64,000 nucleotides of DNA from the NCBI GenBank assembly GCA_905183005.1, contig CAJJDO010000086.1, positions 372,001 through 436,000 on the forward strand, given 5' to 3'. Made by a program: the position numbers and the translations under genes. The notes under the pieces were generated by a model. The model was not told the origin of the DNA and ran no database searches. It worked only from the letters and a program-made list of their open reading frames with translations. Shown here one piece after another: positions 22,201-33,841 of the stretch. The stretch's first letter is position 1, and every line of letters begins with the position of its first letter. Origin of the DNA: Paramecium pentaurelia. Lineage: Eukaryota > Ciliophora > Oligohymenophorea > Peniculida > Parameciidae.

Positions 22201-25200
22201 GTTTGTAATCCATTTTAAGTAAAGCCTCAATATATTTCATTATAAATAATAAAACTTCTTATTTCAATTCAATAGATTCCATCTATAAATAAGGAGGCAT
22301 TTACAAAATCACTTAATCTATACCTATGGCTAAACAAAATTTATCTAAACTAGCAACAACATCTTATCTAACTAATACTTATTTATCACTTAGAATAGAA
22401 ATTAATGGTGAAATTAATTATTTACCTGATGATTTAAAATCTTTACCACAAGCTTCAGCAACTCTACCCACTATTTGAACAATAGGTCTAACCAATTATT
22501 TATTATTATCACTCAATCTTTATTTTAACATATTGATTAAATCATTTAATCCATTTATCTATATTCTATTATTGTTATGTGTTAATAATTTATCTAATTC
22601 TTCAATTCCTTCTTTCCTCTTATTCCATTAAACATCAGCCATTTTCTTTAAAACAGATTATAATTAATTTGAAATATCAGCTCTTGGTAAATTATCATTA
22701 ATGGATGAAATTGTTGATTACATAATTGATTATGATAGTGGTTGAGATTGTATTACTCCACATTCTTTAGCTGCTTCTCCTGTAAAAGTTATTGTTGGTT
22801 CATAAGAAGTTAAGACTGATATTTTTTCGAATTCAGAATTAAGTGTCTTCATAATTGGAGGTTAGACATCTTATAAAAATTATAGTAATTCTTAACCAAT
22901 ATATTTATATATAGTCTTGAACAACTCTACACAAGATGTCTTTATAATAGCATTAGTTGATTATAATTATTCTTTACCAAAATCAATAATTTCTTTAGTG
23001 GGAACATTTCGAATAGTAACAATATCAATAATTTTAGAAATGTTGTTAATTACTTCTCCAATCTTTTAAGGAGGTACAATTGAAAGTTTACCACTTTCCT
23101 TATCTTCTTTTGGCACAGCTTAAGTCATTAAATACAATACAATATATTTTGGATTTACACATTCACAACATCCCTTCAAAATTATATAGATGTCTTCTCT
23201 GAATTTAGAATCTGTCATTTTTTCAACCAACAATTTGCATAAAGGTTAAAATGATTTTTAAGTAAAAGGTTTAGGATCTAAATTATTAGCATATATTAAT
23301 AAAGCAAAAAGTTCTTTATTTATTGAAAGATTGGCTTCTTTCCAATCCTTTAATTTTATTCTCAAAAAATTTAAAATATCTTCAAAATGATGTTACATAG
23401 TATCAGTTTCATTTTCAAGCATTTTAATAGCTTCAGCTTTCAATTTAGCCATACCATTTATATTTTCAAAAAATTAATCATCAACTCCATAACTTCTTAA
23501 TAAACCTTCTAATTAATCTATACTTTATTCAGGTTGTTCAGTAATTACAATATTACTCTTTTATGAAAGTGGAGGTTTCTTTGCAGTTCCTTATTATATT
23601 GAATTATTTTATATATTAGATTACTAAATTTATGAAGTTGATTATTATTATTCTTTAGTTTATTAAGGTTATTTTTTTATTTATTCTTTCTTTTTCTCCT
23701 CTTCAATTTAACCAGAGATTTCATTAATTTTACTTAATTTTTATTATCCAATGTCTGAATAAAATTAATTAATTAATTAATCTGATAAATAAGGTTTAAG
23801 AGTTCCTAAACTTTATACTGATGCCTCTCTTACATCTGGAACACTATCTTCAATTAATTTTTTTGCTAATGGTAATAATTGTTTGACACAATCTACAAAT
23901 TTAGGTTTAGGTGCTCCTTAAGGGAATCCTTTCAATTAAACAAGTTTAGCAAATAATAAAAGACATTATGCTCTCATTTGAGGATTTTTATCTGCAAGTC
24001 CTTCCTTGAAATCTTCAACAACATCTTCTACTTATAAAGAGTAATGAAATAATTCCATAGCAGCTCTAGCTTCCTAACAAATATTTTTTTTTTCTCTTAA
24101 TTTAACAATTAAAAGAGGAAATAATAGTTTTGCTTAAGCAGTAAAGTTTTTTCTAAGACCTTTAACAAATGCTCCACATAATTTAATAGCACATACATTA
24201 ATAACCTAATTAGAATCTACTAATAGCTTTTTAATCATAGCAATCATTGGTACATAATTACCAGGAGCTATTTTAGGAGTAGCTGCTTCTTTTAACAATT
24301 ACTCTAATAAAGCTTATTTCTCATTCCATTTAGTTTAGGCTAAAACTTTATCACACCATTTTTCATTATATTTATTGAAAATATCAACTGCATCAACTAA
24401 ATCATAAGCATCTAATCCATTATTGGCTCCACCTCCTTATCCAACAGTTACAGCATCTCCACCTCTTGTTGGTACCATTGGAACAGGTTACCATTCTTTT
24501 TGAAATTTCTCTAATTCTTCTAATTACAATTTTTTTAACCCTTTAATAAAAGGTGCTAAAATTGGTTCTCCTAACCATTTATGAGCTTCCTTGTAAAAGT
24601 TCATACATTCTGTTTTAATTGATGAAACTGTTGATTAAGATAATTTCTCAATTTCTGGAAAGAATGGTTTCAAATAATCAAATCTCTTAGGACCAAATGT
24701 AATCAACAATTCTATTAAACTTTATATTGCAGCACATTAAACTTTTTAAACTTTATTTTTTAACATTTCTATAACAACATCAAACATTTCTTATTTATCT
24801 CTTCTTTCAAATATATCAAAAAAGATTTCATAACTTAGTTTGACTATTTATTTTTTTCCTGGAGCAATACATTTATCTATTAACACTCTAATAGTCTCTT
24901 TTGCATCAAATCTTGCTGCAAATTAACCTTTATTACACTTTTAAATAAATATTTATAAGGCTATCAATGCTTTTTCTTAACTTCCAGGATTATTGTCATT
25001 GATTAATTTAGGCCACTCTTCATAATATTCATCAAGAGATTCATCTTTTTGAAAGAGTTCTGCCATTTCTTCGAAAGCACTCTGTCTCAATTTCCATGCT
25101 TTTGACTTCAAACGCTAGGCAAGTGGTAAGACTGTCTATTAAACATCTTCTCCTCCTCCTTCCATTCCTTCAGGGTATTCACTAATAGCAAACTTCTTGC

Positions 25201-25534
25201 CTCCTCCAACAGGTTAATCATCTAGTACATTTGCTCCAGCAGGTTTAATAGGAATTTCATCAGGGTTAGCAACAACTTTAGGTTCATCATTTTCAACAGG
25301 AGGAGGTACAGGTTTTTTGGGTGCCTTTTTGGGTGCAGCCTTTTTTGGGACAAAACCTTCAGGTGGAAATTCATCAAGCATTTATTTATTTGAAGATTTT
25401 CCAATAGGTACATCATCATTTCCATAAGTAGATTGAGCTACTTTTAATTCAGTATGCTGTGGATCGCCCTTAAAATCGACAGGTTTGTAAGGCTCAGCTG
25501 CTTCTTTAGTTTCGCTAAATTGTTCTTCTGACAT
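19284..25534 (-). CDS. XMAP215/CKAP5 (Dis1/TOG) microtubule polymerase
   Basis: About 2,070 residues, the size of animal ch-TOG. After an acidic, Pro-rich N-terminus come arrays of HEAT-like TOG domains that bind tubulin. TOG1 (about residues 140 to 370) includes KAWKLRQSAFEEMAELF, KLSYEIFFDIFERRDKQEM and LITFGPKRFDYLKPFFPE. TOG2 begins near residue 385 with KWNEKQALLEQLLKEAA; further HEAT pairs continue through the middle. One frame runs unbroken from 25534 to about 19880. The C-terminus is Gln-rich, with a Q run and the end NSRSFQNNRMPQ. Near 19868 an in-frame TGA is met; either a 32-nt intron (19830-19861 region) or a one-base shift leads into the Gln frame. It adds tubulin at plus ends and at basal bodies or spindles. 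Confidence 0.93.
19571..19700. repeat. TTA/ATT trinucleotide tract inside the XMAP215-like gene
   Basis: An imperfect (TTA)n/(ATT)n microsatellite interrupted by TTG and TGG, with an internal unit close to TATTGGTTATTATTATTAT repeated three times. On the minus strand it encodes a poly-Gln run broken by Pro-Ile in the chosen frame, or an Asn/Tyr-rich run in another. A second, shorter tract lies at about 20920-21020 in the same gene. Confidence 0.85.
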
Positions 25535-25648
25535 ATTTTTTTTGTAATTTAAATTTTAGAAAAGAAATTATTATGTTAGATAGATGTCTCCGATACTATC
25601 ACAATTACATACTATCAATGTTCATTTCTCCTACCAGTAAATTAGATT

Positions 25649-26147
25649 ATGATAAATTTAGTGCCATATGAACCATGCTTCATATTTTCAATCATATTTG
25701 CAGTGCTTCAAATATTATTTGCTCATAAAGCCTTTTTGACTTTAAGCTTTTAAACTTGGATAGCAGGAAGAATACTTAGTTGTATCGGAGCAACACATAT
25801 ATCTGCTAAGAGAACATAAATCATAGCTGATTAATTGGCATATTTAGCATTCCCAATAATAGTGTTTTAACATGGATTTCTTACAGCCTTATTGCTTAGT
25901 GTGAACAATTATATGGAAATGTATTCAGAAAAATATAAAGATGTAATATATAGATATTCAAAGTATCTAGCTCTGCATAGTGGGACACACTGAAATATTC
26001 TTGACCTACACAGCATGTTATTTATTTCCAGAATTTTTTGTAATTAATATTCATATATGAAAGGATATCATCATGCTTAATTTTATGGGCTTAGTTGTTT
26101 TATCAATTATAAGTGGTGTTTTAATTGGTTTTTAATGTAAGATGTGA
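25649..26147 (+). CDS. Small multi-pass membrane protein, unknown function
   Basis: 148 residues, two introns (28 and 24 nt, within about 25950-26080); exon sum exactly 149 codons with stop. Four or so hydrophobic segments: FIFSIIFAVLQILFA, then LAYLAFPIIVFQHGF with LTALLLSV, then IFLTYTACYLFPEFF, and IMLNFMGLVVLSIISGVLIG. Polar turns between them include GATHISAKRTQ and GHTEI. The His-containing hydrophobic helices loosely resemble TLC-type membrane proteins, but I would not assign it. It starts about 115 bp from the divergent XMAP215-like start. Confidence 0.7.
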
Positions 26148-26463
26148 TTCTTGTTATATTGATATTTTTGCTATTTCATTACATATTAAATAATATATAA
26201 TTAGACAATATTATATAACAAAAAATACAATCATTATATATAATAACAAGATAAATAATTCAATTCAGAAGTAAGAGTCAGTTTATAAAATTTAAATTTT
26301 ATTTCTAGTTATTATCATTAATAATAGTGAAAAATATAAATCAAAATGTTAGATGTTAAATCAATCTCAAATGGAATAAAGAATTCTTGCTATTAGCAAT
26401 AAGGAGAATTAAAAAAAATGAAATAAAATATAATTTCAAATATATTGAAATATATAGTAAAAT
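26148..26463. other. Intergenic between convergent genes
   Basis: About 315 bp of AT-rich sequence between two 3' ends. A plus-strand open stretch starting near 26387 is the reverse of the polycystin gene 3' end plus AT-rich sequence and is not convincing as a gene. Confidence 0.6.
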
Positions 26464-29067
26464 TCATTTCTTTTTTTATTTTTATTTTTCTTCTTCTTCT
26501 TTTTCTTTTTACATTTCTATCATCTTTTATTCAGCCTCTAGTTTAGTGTTATGTACCTATTGTGTCATCAATGAAATGAATATTGGAACCATGATAAAAG
26601 ATATAACTAAAATTATCAAATATTATAGCTTAATCTTAAAGATCTTAATTACATATCTAGTTTCAAAAGCATAACTTATTTATTTTTAATAGTTATTTTC
26701 CAATCCTAAATCTCCTAAATCATTATGCATTCCATATTTTAAAGAACAACGTAATAAACCAAGGAAATCATAAAAGAAATTATCTTAATATAGAAGCTTA
26801 CCTTAAATTGTAATGGACCAAGACATTGCACTTATGCTAATAATAAATACGAGGACTAATAATAAAAATGAAGATTATTTATTGAACTAGTAATATAGTT
26901 TATATGATTTACTCTTATCATTACTAATCCATAACATTTTAGATAAGGACTCCAATTACCTAAGAATCTAATTATTGAACCCATTAAAAGTAAAATCTAA
27001 ACTCCAGTAAATATTTTCAAAATAAATGCTGGAACAATTAATTTTGATGCATCTTAAAATACATTTGAGTTTATTTAAATTTCATCTAAAGCATTAGTAT
27101 AAATCTCTTATATTGTTCCCCTTATTAATATTGTTATATTTGATAGAATATCTATATTAATTATTATGATTACAAACAAAGTCAAAAATTAAAGGAATTT
27201 TAATAACAACATAAACAACAGATATTTAAAAAATAAAATAATCTCCAATGATTAATTCTTTTTATTATAATTCTTGTTATTCTACACTTGATAATTCTTT
27301 TTTTTTGGATTATAATTTTTTTTATTTGTTTATTAGTTCAGAATAGGAATTATATAAAAAAATAAAAGGGTTATCAGAATTATTTTTGTATATGGCAAAG
27401 AAATCTAGAATAAATTTGATTAATCTCACCTAAAAATGATAAAGACAAGAGTAGGATAGATAAATAGAATATAATTTCATCATAGAAATCATCAGTTTCA
27501 GTAGATTTATTAAAATCAAATGATTCTAGGTTAATGCTGTTATAATTTAGTAAAATCTAAATTAAAATAAGTATCTACATCATTAAATAAGTATATAGTT
27601 GTAATAACAACTTAGATTAGTCTTTTAGTAGGAGTATTAAAATAATTTAAAATGAATTTTGATGATTTTATATTATATTAAATCCAATTTTTTTCAAATA
27701 GTAATTAAATATTTTCACTAAATTCTTATTGGGATGTTAAATTCAATTCCCAAACATATCCTCCAAATTATTGATTGTATATTGATGGATTAAAGTTATT
27801 GAATTCATATTCATCAGTTAAATTGTCTGTTAGAAGAATAGAGAAATCTAAACAACTTTAATTATTATCAATAAACATTTATTTTTAATGTTAATTTAGA
27901 ATAGAACAATCTTATAATTTTTCCTAGATTAAAATAAAATATACCTATTTAACTAATGTTTATATTAATAATCCAGATACTAAAGGATATGTAGGATATT
28001 TATGAGTATCATCAGTATAGGTGAGTGTTTAATTTATAATCTATGAAATATTATTGATTGGTGATAAAAATGATTTAGAAATTTGCATTTATTTTTAAAA
28101 TGAAGTAATCATTGAGGAACTAGTAGTAAATTTAATTGAATCTATTTAAACAACTAAAAATAAACCAAGAACCATAAGAAACAAAACTGTTTCAATAAAA
28201 TATTTAAAATTGTTTAAGTAGCTTAGATATAAATTCCAATTAATTTTTTTTTAAACAGGTTTGGTTGTTCTTAATCTTTTAATGAAATATCGAGCTCCAT
28301 CATCAGATAACAAACTTTCATCTCCACTTTAAACAATTTCCTTAAGTTTAACTTATTTCACAACTTATACTCCAATAATAGGTTGATAGTTTTTCATTAA
28401 ATCATAAAGAGGAGGATAAATTTCATCTAACAAAACCATATTATCTTAAAATAGATTGCCCATAAGATCTGTGCAAAATATTTCATTTTCTTCTAACATG
28501 AAACAAGATTTAATGATTTATTTCAACTCCTTAAATGTTTTAATAGTTGCAGGTATTTTTACATCAATAGAAGTATCATCAGATTTCAATGTTACAAAAT
28601 AACCATATTCATTTTCATTTAATTAGTTGTCATCATCAATTATTTTTTATTGATCAATTTGATTTTTACCAAGAGTTAGATTTATAGAAGATAATCTTTT
28701 AGCTATTTCTCTTTCTTATAATGCTTCCAATTATTCTTTTTTACTATTACCAAGTAAGTATAAACTTAATGTCTCAATAACAGCTTTTTCAATTCGAGAA
28801 TCTAAATTTTATGCTTAATCTGTATCTCCATTTTATTTAACAGTAGTCCTCTTACCATACTCTTCTAAAATGTGAACAAGTGTTTCATATTCCTTAAATG
28901 ATATTCATTATTACTTTTTCTACTTTTCCCAATTGATCAAAGTATTAATCACTCAAATTTTCCTCTTCCTTTTAATCTTTCTCTAGTTTTTCAAGTTGTT
29001 GAGTTAGTTCTAATTTTGAAGTTATAAATGGTTGAAGTTTCTTTGATATGTATCTACTTGCACTCAT
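26464..29067 (-). CDS. Polycystin-2-like (PKD2/TRPP) cation channel
   Basis: 829 residues; introns 28893-28914, 27557-27578, 27415-27439, 27152-27173 and 26802-26824; exon sum exactly 830 codons. About 270 soluble N-terminal residues precede TM1 (YFIETVLFLMVLGLFLVV). The large extracellular polycystin (TOP) domain then shows GGYVWELNLTSQ and EKNWIQYNIKSSKFILNYFN, the family hallmark. Further helices follow (IIFYLSILLLSLSFLG; FQISVVYVVIKIPLIFDFV; VPAFILKIFTGVQILLLMG) and a last one LIILVISFIMVPIFISLM. The C-terminal tail is Glu/Lys-rich. Such channels sit in ciliary or plasma membranes and pass calcium. The pore region is divergent from animal PKD2, and the fifth intron (starting GTCTTG) is the least certain. 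Confidence 0.85.
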
Positions 29068-29246
29068 TAATTATAATTAAGCTTATTTGATTGATTTAAT
29101 GTTGAAAAGTGTAAAAGTTTATGTAAATATTGCATATAATAGTTAAGAATAGAACTATGAGAGTTGTTATGATGAGAAATGAATAAATTAAGTGTATTTA
29201 TATTTTTATATACTTTGATTTATCAATAATATTCATTTACAACTAA

Positions 29247-30345
29247 ATGCTAGTTTAATATCAACTCAAAACCTCTAATATACCTAAAGATGTGAATTTA
29301 AGTTCAAATAATCATTCACTTCAATTAAATAAAGTGAACAAGAATAAATTTACATCTTAATTCATTATCTAAAATAATGACATTATTACATACACTTTTG
29401 ATAATAACAACAAATTTGAGAGGAAAATAAGTTTTGAAAAAGATTCTTACATAATTATTAGTATTAATCTAATCATTAAATTAGATGACAATCTAGAGAA
29501 GATTTAAGTTACCTCTGGTTAAAAGTAAATCACTTTTGCTTTAAATAAACTAGTTATTTGGCCATATGTTCCATGTGTTTTAGGTAGTATTCCAGAATTA
29601 GGGGAATGGAATCCTTTGAATGCTAAGATAATGAGTTTAAATGGAAATACTTGGTATCTTACGATTTCTGTTTCTAAATCATTTGAATACAAATTTGTAA
29701 TCACAAAAATGTTTAGTAATGAAATATGTTGGGAATAGACACCAAACAGAAATTATAATATATTAAGTTCTCCATAATCAGTTGAATTGAAAGCAGAATG
29801 GGAAAGGAACACTGATTAAAAGGTACTTGGAAAAGTTCCTAGATTTATTCATTTATCAATCAACTATAAAACCAATTCATATAATGATTATTTAGTGGTT
29901 GTGGGTAGTACAGAATAATTTGGTAAATGGAATCCTAAAAAAGGTAGATTAATGAAAAGATATCTTGATTATAATTGGAAATTAGGTATTATGATTTAAG
30001 ATGATGAATTGGAATATAAATTTGTTGTTGTAAGTGGTGATAATTGTATTTGGGAAGATGGTTGTAATAGAGAATTGGAATTAGATGAAAGAACATATTC
30101 TGATATAAGTTTAAATTTTAGTATATTATCTAGCGGCATTTTGGAATTATTAATAAAATAGTAAAATAAATTTGAGAGAATACAATACGGAATGTCCTGT
30201 TTGTAGTTAAGAAATGAATGAAGCTAATGTTGTAATTGGATAATTATGTGGACATCTAATATGCAGTCATTGCAATAGTTCAATGTCTCAAAGGTAGTAC
30301 ATATAAGTAAAGTGTCCATTATGTCGTAAAGCATTTTTGATTTGA
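29247..30345 (+). CDS. Protein with two CBM20 starch-binding modules and a C-terminal RING
   Basis: 349 residues; introns 29461-29484 and 30109-30133; exon sum exact. Module 1 (about residues 90-180) has CVLGSIPELGEWNPLNAKIM and a TWYLTISV strand, the CBM20 pattern with binding tryptophans. Module 2 (about 190-290) has VVGSTEQFGKWNPKKGRLM and CIWEDGCNRELELDE, again typical. The last 50 residues form a C3HC4 RING: CPVC, CGHLICSHC and CPLCRK. CBM20 modules bind starch or glycogen; the RING suggests ubiquitin-ligase activity. The combination implies an E3 recruited to storage glycogen, which is inference. The start at 29247 is the first ATG in frame but leaves about 80 unassigned N-terminal residues. 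Confidence 0.88.
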
Positions 30346-30414
30346 TTTTATATATTTTTATATATAATATATATATATATTTATTATTTAAAACTAAAAT
30401 AGCGGAAAGATAAT

Positions 30415-31274
30415 ATGAATTGTTCATCAAATGAGATGCCTAATTTCTTGCCTCTATTTAAGACGTGTGCTTCATTAAGTTCTTTTGACTGTGATTCAAA
30501 TCATTCTACAAAGAGATTTGGAGATGAGTTGTTATTGTTGAGTCCAACAAGAAGCCAGCAATTATCAAATCCAAACAAAAAAATTGTAATAGGAGATGAT
30601 TCTTGGTTGAGAAGAGGAATTTCAATTTCAAGTGAAACAAGCAGTCCTGATAGATAATTTGAAAGATAAGAATTTTTTAGTTCATTCAGAGTTCCAGTTA
30701 ATTTCTGTGAAGAGAATGATGGATTGAATAGATTATAGCATTTTGAAAAGGATGCTGTTAATTATATCACTTCTGAAACTTTAGTAAAATTGAGTAATTA
30801 ATAATTTAGTATAAAAATGCAAATGATATAACATTGTTTGATTGTCGTTACAAATTTGAGTTTGATGGTGGTCACATCCATGGTGCAACTCATCTTTGCA
30901 ATCCTTTCGAAATAGAATCTATATTTTTTAAATAAATTCCTACTGTAAAACCAGTTATTGTATTATACTGTGAATTTTCAGAGAAAAGAAGTGTTCAAAT
31001 GTAAGTATTCTCAAATAATAGTTTTAGTTATAAATAAATAAGAAATACTGATCGAAACTTAAATCAATATCCAAATCTACATTATCCTGATTTATATATT
31101 CTGAATAAGGGATTTTCAAATTACAGTTTAGAATACCCTTCGTAAATTTAGGGTAAATACATTCGAATGGATTCAAAGGAATATTCTACATAATATAAAG
31201 AATAAAAATGTTAGACTGACAATCAATGGAATTCATTAAAATTGAAAAAAAGACTATAAAAAATAAATATATGA
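30415..31274 (+). CDS. Cdc25-family dual-specificity phosphatase
   Basis: 268 residues; introns 30784-30809 and 31001-31027 give an exact frame. The rhodanese-like Cdc25 domain begins with LFDCRYKFEFDGGHIHGA, the Cdc25 hallmark. The active-site loop CEFSEKR matches C-E-F-S-x-x-R with nucleophilic Cys and binding Arg. NLHYPDLYILNKGF closes the domain. It should dephosphorylate the inhibitory Thr/Tyr of CDKs to trigger mitosis. The N-terminal 115 residues are Ser-rich (SSFDCDSNHSTKRFG, TSSPDR), a likely regulated region, though short compared with animals. The gene is convergent with AK7, with only about 22 bp between stops. Confidence 0.94.
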
Positions 31275-31296
31275 TTTCTTGTTATTAGATGTTGAA

Positions 31297-33594
31297 TCAC
31301 TCAGAATTCTCAAAATACAATTTGGGATCTGGGAATCTAACTTGTAATGATCTCTTAAACAAGAATTCAGACAAAAAGTCAATCACATTTTCTGGATTCT
31401 ATTTTACAATCTCTACTAATCCTTCTGTAATGAATGGTACTACATTATCATTCAAATATTATCTATTATTTAAATATCTTATACCTTAATGGAAGAGATC
31501 TTGACTCTAGTAATTCTTTTTCATAATTAACACTATGTTCCTATTTAATCTTATATTCTTCTTCTTAAATCTTCCACAATTCATCTTCTTTTTTATCTCT
31601 TAACTCTTTCAATTTTTAGTTTTATTCTTATTACTTCAATAATTATTCTTTCTTCTCTTTCAACCTATTCTCTTCTAAATCCTATTCAATATGTTTATAA
31701 TTCTTATACTTTCCATTCTAAAATAAAAAATTTAAAAATACCCTTTCAATAAAACTTCTACATGTATCTTAAATATTAGTTTACTTATTGAATACTGAAA
31801 TCTCACATATATCAACTTTTAATTCCTTATAAAAATCAATCAAAATAGTATATCCCTTTTTTGTATTGAGTATTTTATAATTCTTTAATCTTTTAAGAAG
31901 TACTTCTTCATCATATTTATGAATTTTTGAGAACTTAATCCTGTCAATTATTTATTCATCACTACCACCAAGTACAATAAAATGTTCAGGTAATATTAAT
32001 TTATTCAAAGTCACTTTTTATTCTTCACCTTCTCCTTCAATATTATAGAATAGTTATTTAGCTTATGCATATGTCTTTGGATAATTATCTAAAATAAAAC
32101 CTCTATTCTAACAATCATTCTACATCAATCTCCATTTATATATAGTAATCAATTATTCATCTGTTAATCTTGCTTCAATTTTACTATCATCAAATGGAAT
32201 ATAAGGTTGTTTCAATTATTTTCTTTTCTCTCTTTAAATATCATATTGTGCTTTAGCTTCTTCAACAAGTTAATTTCTATTCTCTTCTAAATTTGCCTTT
32301 AATGATTCAACTTCTTCACTTGTTTAATTTAAATATTCCTATATCAATTCTTTGATGGTGATATGAGGAATACTAAAATAAGTAGATATTTAGTTTGCAA
32401 TAGTGCTCTTCCCAATTCCAGGAGGACCTGTAATTGCAATACGGATTGGTTTTAAGTTATGATAATCAACAAATTCTTATCTTATTTTTGCAATATTAGC
32501 TCTTATACCTTCTTTACACCACCAATTAAATGTAAATTTATCAACTGCTTACTCTTCATCCCCTTGATCTCCTTATTCTTCAAGAAAAGCATCAAATACT
32601 TTGGTTGGCTTCATTCGAAGATCAATTTAAAACTCTGGAATAGCCAAATCAGATTACTAAATTTTCTGATTTCCCACACCTTTAGATATTGAATCTATAA
32701 TAGCTTTATGAGATGGATTTTGATTATGATCAATTGCAAATATGTATTTTTAATTAACTGGCTTTTCAACCAACTTTTAAACAAATAAAGCTAAATCCTT
32801 AACATGAATGCAAGGTACTTTATTTCTATTATAAAATGTGATAGTATTCTATAACCAAGCTTCTTTAAATTTTGTATAAAAATGATCTTCTCCCATTCCA
32901 TACAATATACCTGCACAAAGAATAAATGTTTTGAGATTTGGTCTATTAATACTTAAGCATAGACTTTCTAGAGAACATAAACTTTCATATTAAGGTAAAG
33001 CTTTTCTCTTAGGATAATCAGTTTCATTAAAACGTGTATATTCTTTTTTTGGAGGAGCATCTTCAGCATCCTCTTATGGTTTGCCTTCTTCTTCTCCTGA
33101 TTCTGGAGGATAACCACCATCTTCATCTTCTTCTCCAGCTTTCTTTTCTTTTGGATCTGTTGCAGACCATGCCATTACAGATGAAACTAGAATCAAAATT
33201 TTTTCTTAATCATAAGATCCTAGTTTTAAAGATTTTATGGCATATTCACATTCACTATGATCACATGTATTAATGTCATAAACTATTACATCACTATCTA
33301 AGATGACTTTTTATAAGAATGACATTTTCGATGGCTATTTTGATATTGAATGATAATGATACATCAATCACTTTTCTAACTGCTGGATGTAATGGATATA
33401 TGCTTTATAAGATTGTGGTGCCTACAATAAGATTTGGATCTTCAGGATGCTCAGTGTCATTACGAAGTTATTAAATCTAAATGAGTACATAGTTGTACTA
33501 ATTGATAACCAAAGTAAGTATTCAATGAACTTAGGAAGTATCTTTTTGATTTATAGGGTGCTTTCTTTGGTTTAGGAGCTTCGTCAGTTTCCAT
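31297..33594 (-). CDS. Adenylate kinase 7 (AK7)-like ciliary protein
   Basis: 741 residues; introns 33477-33498, 33335-33362 and 31463-31484; exon sum exact. The three-part AK7 layout is present. First comes an NAD(P)-binding, epimerase-like N-terminal half (SSLNTYFGYQL, VILDSDVIVYDI, LILVSSVMAWSA, IHVKDLALFVQKLV). Then an adenylate kinase domain with P-loop GPPGIGKST and NRGFILDNYPKTYAQAKQLF. Last is a Dpy-30 dimerisation motif QYLNDNVVPFITEGLVEIV near the C-terminus. A long charged coiled coil separates the last two. AK7 is an axonemal nucleotide kinase needed for ciliary beating. An acidic insert (about residues 125-165) is species-specific. Confidence 0.95.
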
Positions 33595-33841
33595 AAATTA
33601 TTATTAATAATTAGTTAAAAAAAGGTATATTATAAACATTCTTACATAAAAATATTGAATATTCATAGAATATCATTTATAGAATAAAAGGTAGAGAGAA
33701 ATGAATAAATATTAAGGAAGCAATTTTTAGATAATGTTATTAATAATTTTTGAATATAGAAATACTTAAACATTATAAAAAATATTGTTAAACTCTTTTA
33801 AGTGATTAAATAATTTTTTTCATTGACAAAATTTATCTAGA

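Noticed and set aside
26387..26674. 95-codon plus-strand ORF
   Set aside because: It is the reverse of the polycystin gene 3' end plus intergenic AT-rich sequence; the minus-strand gene with exact exon sum explains the region.
32459..33273. Plus-strand ORFs within the AK7 gene
   Set aside because: Antisense shadows; the minus strand encodes AK7 with P-loop and Dpy-30 motif.
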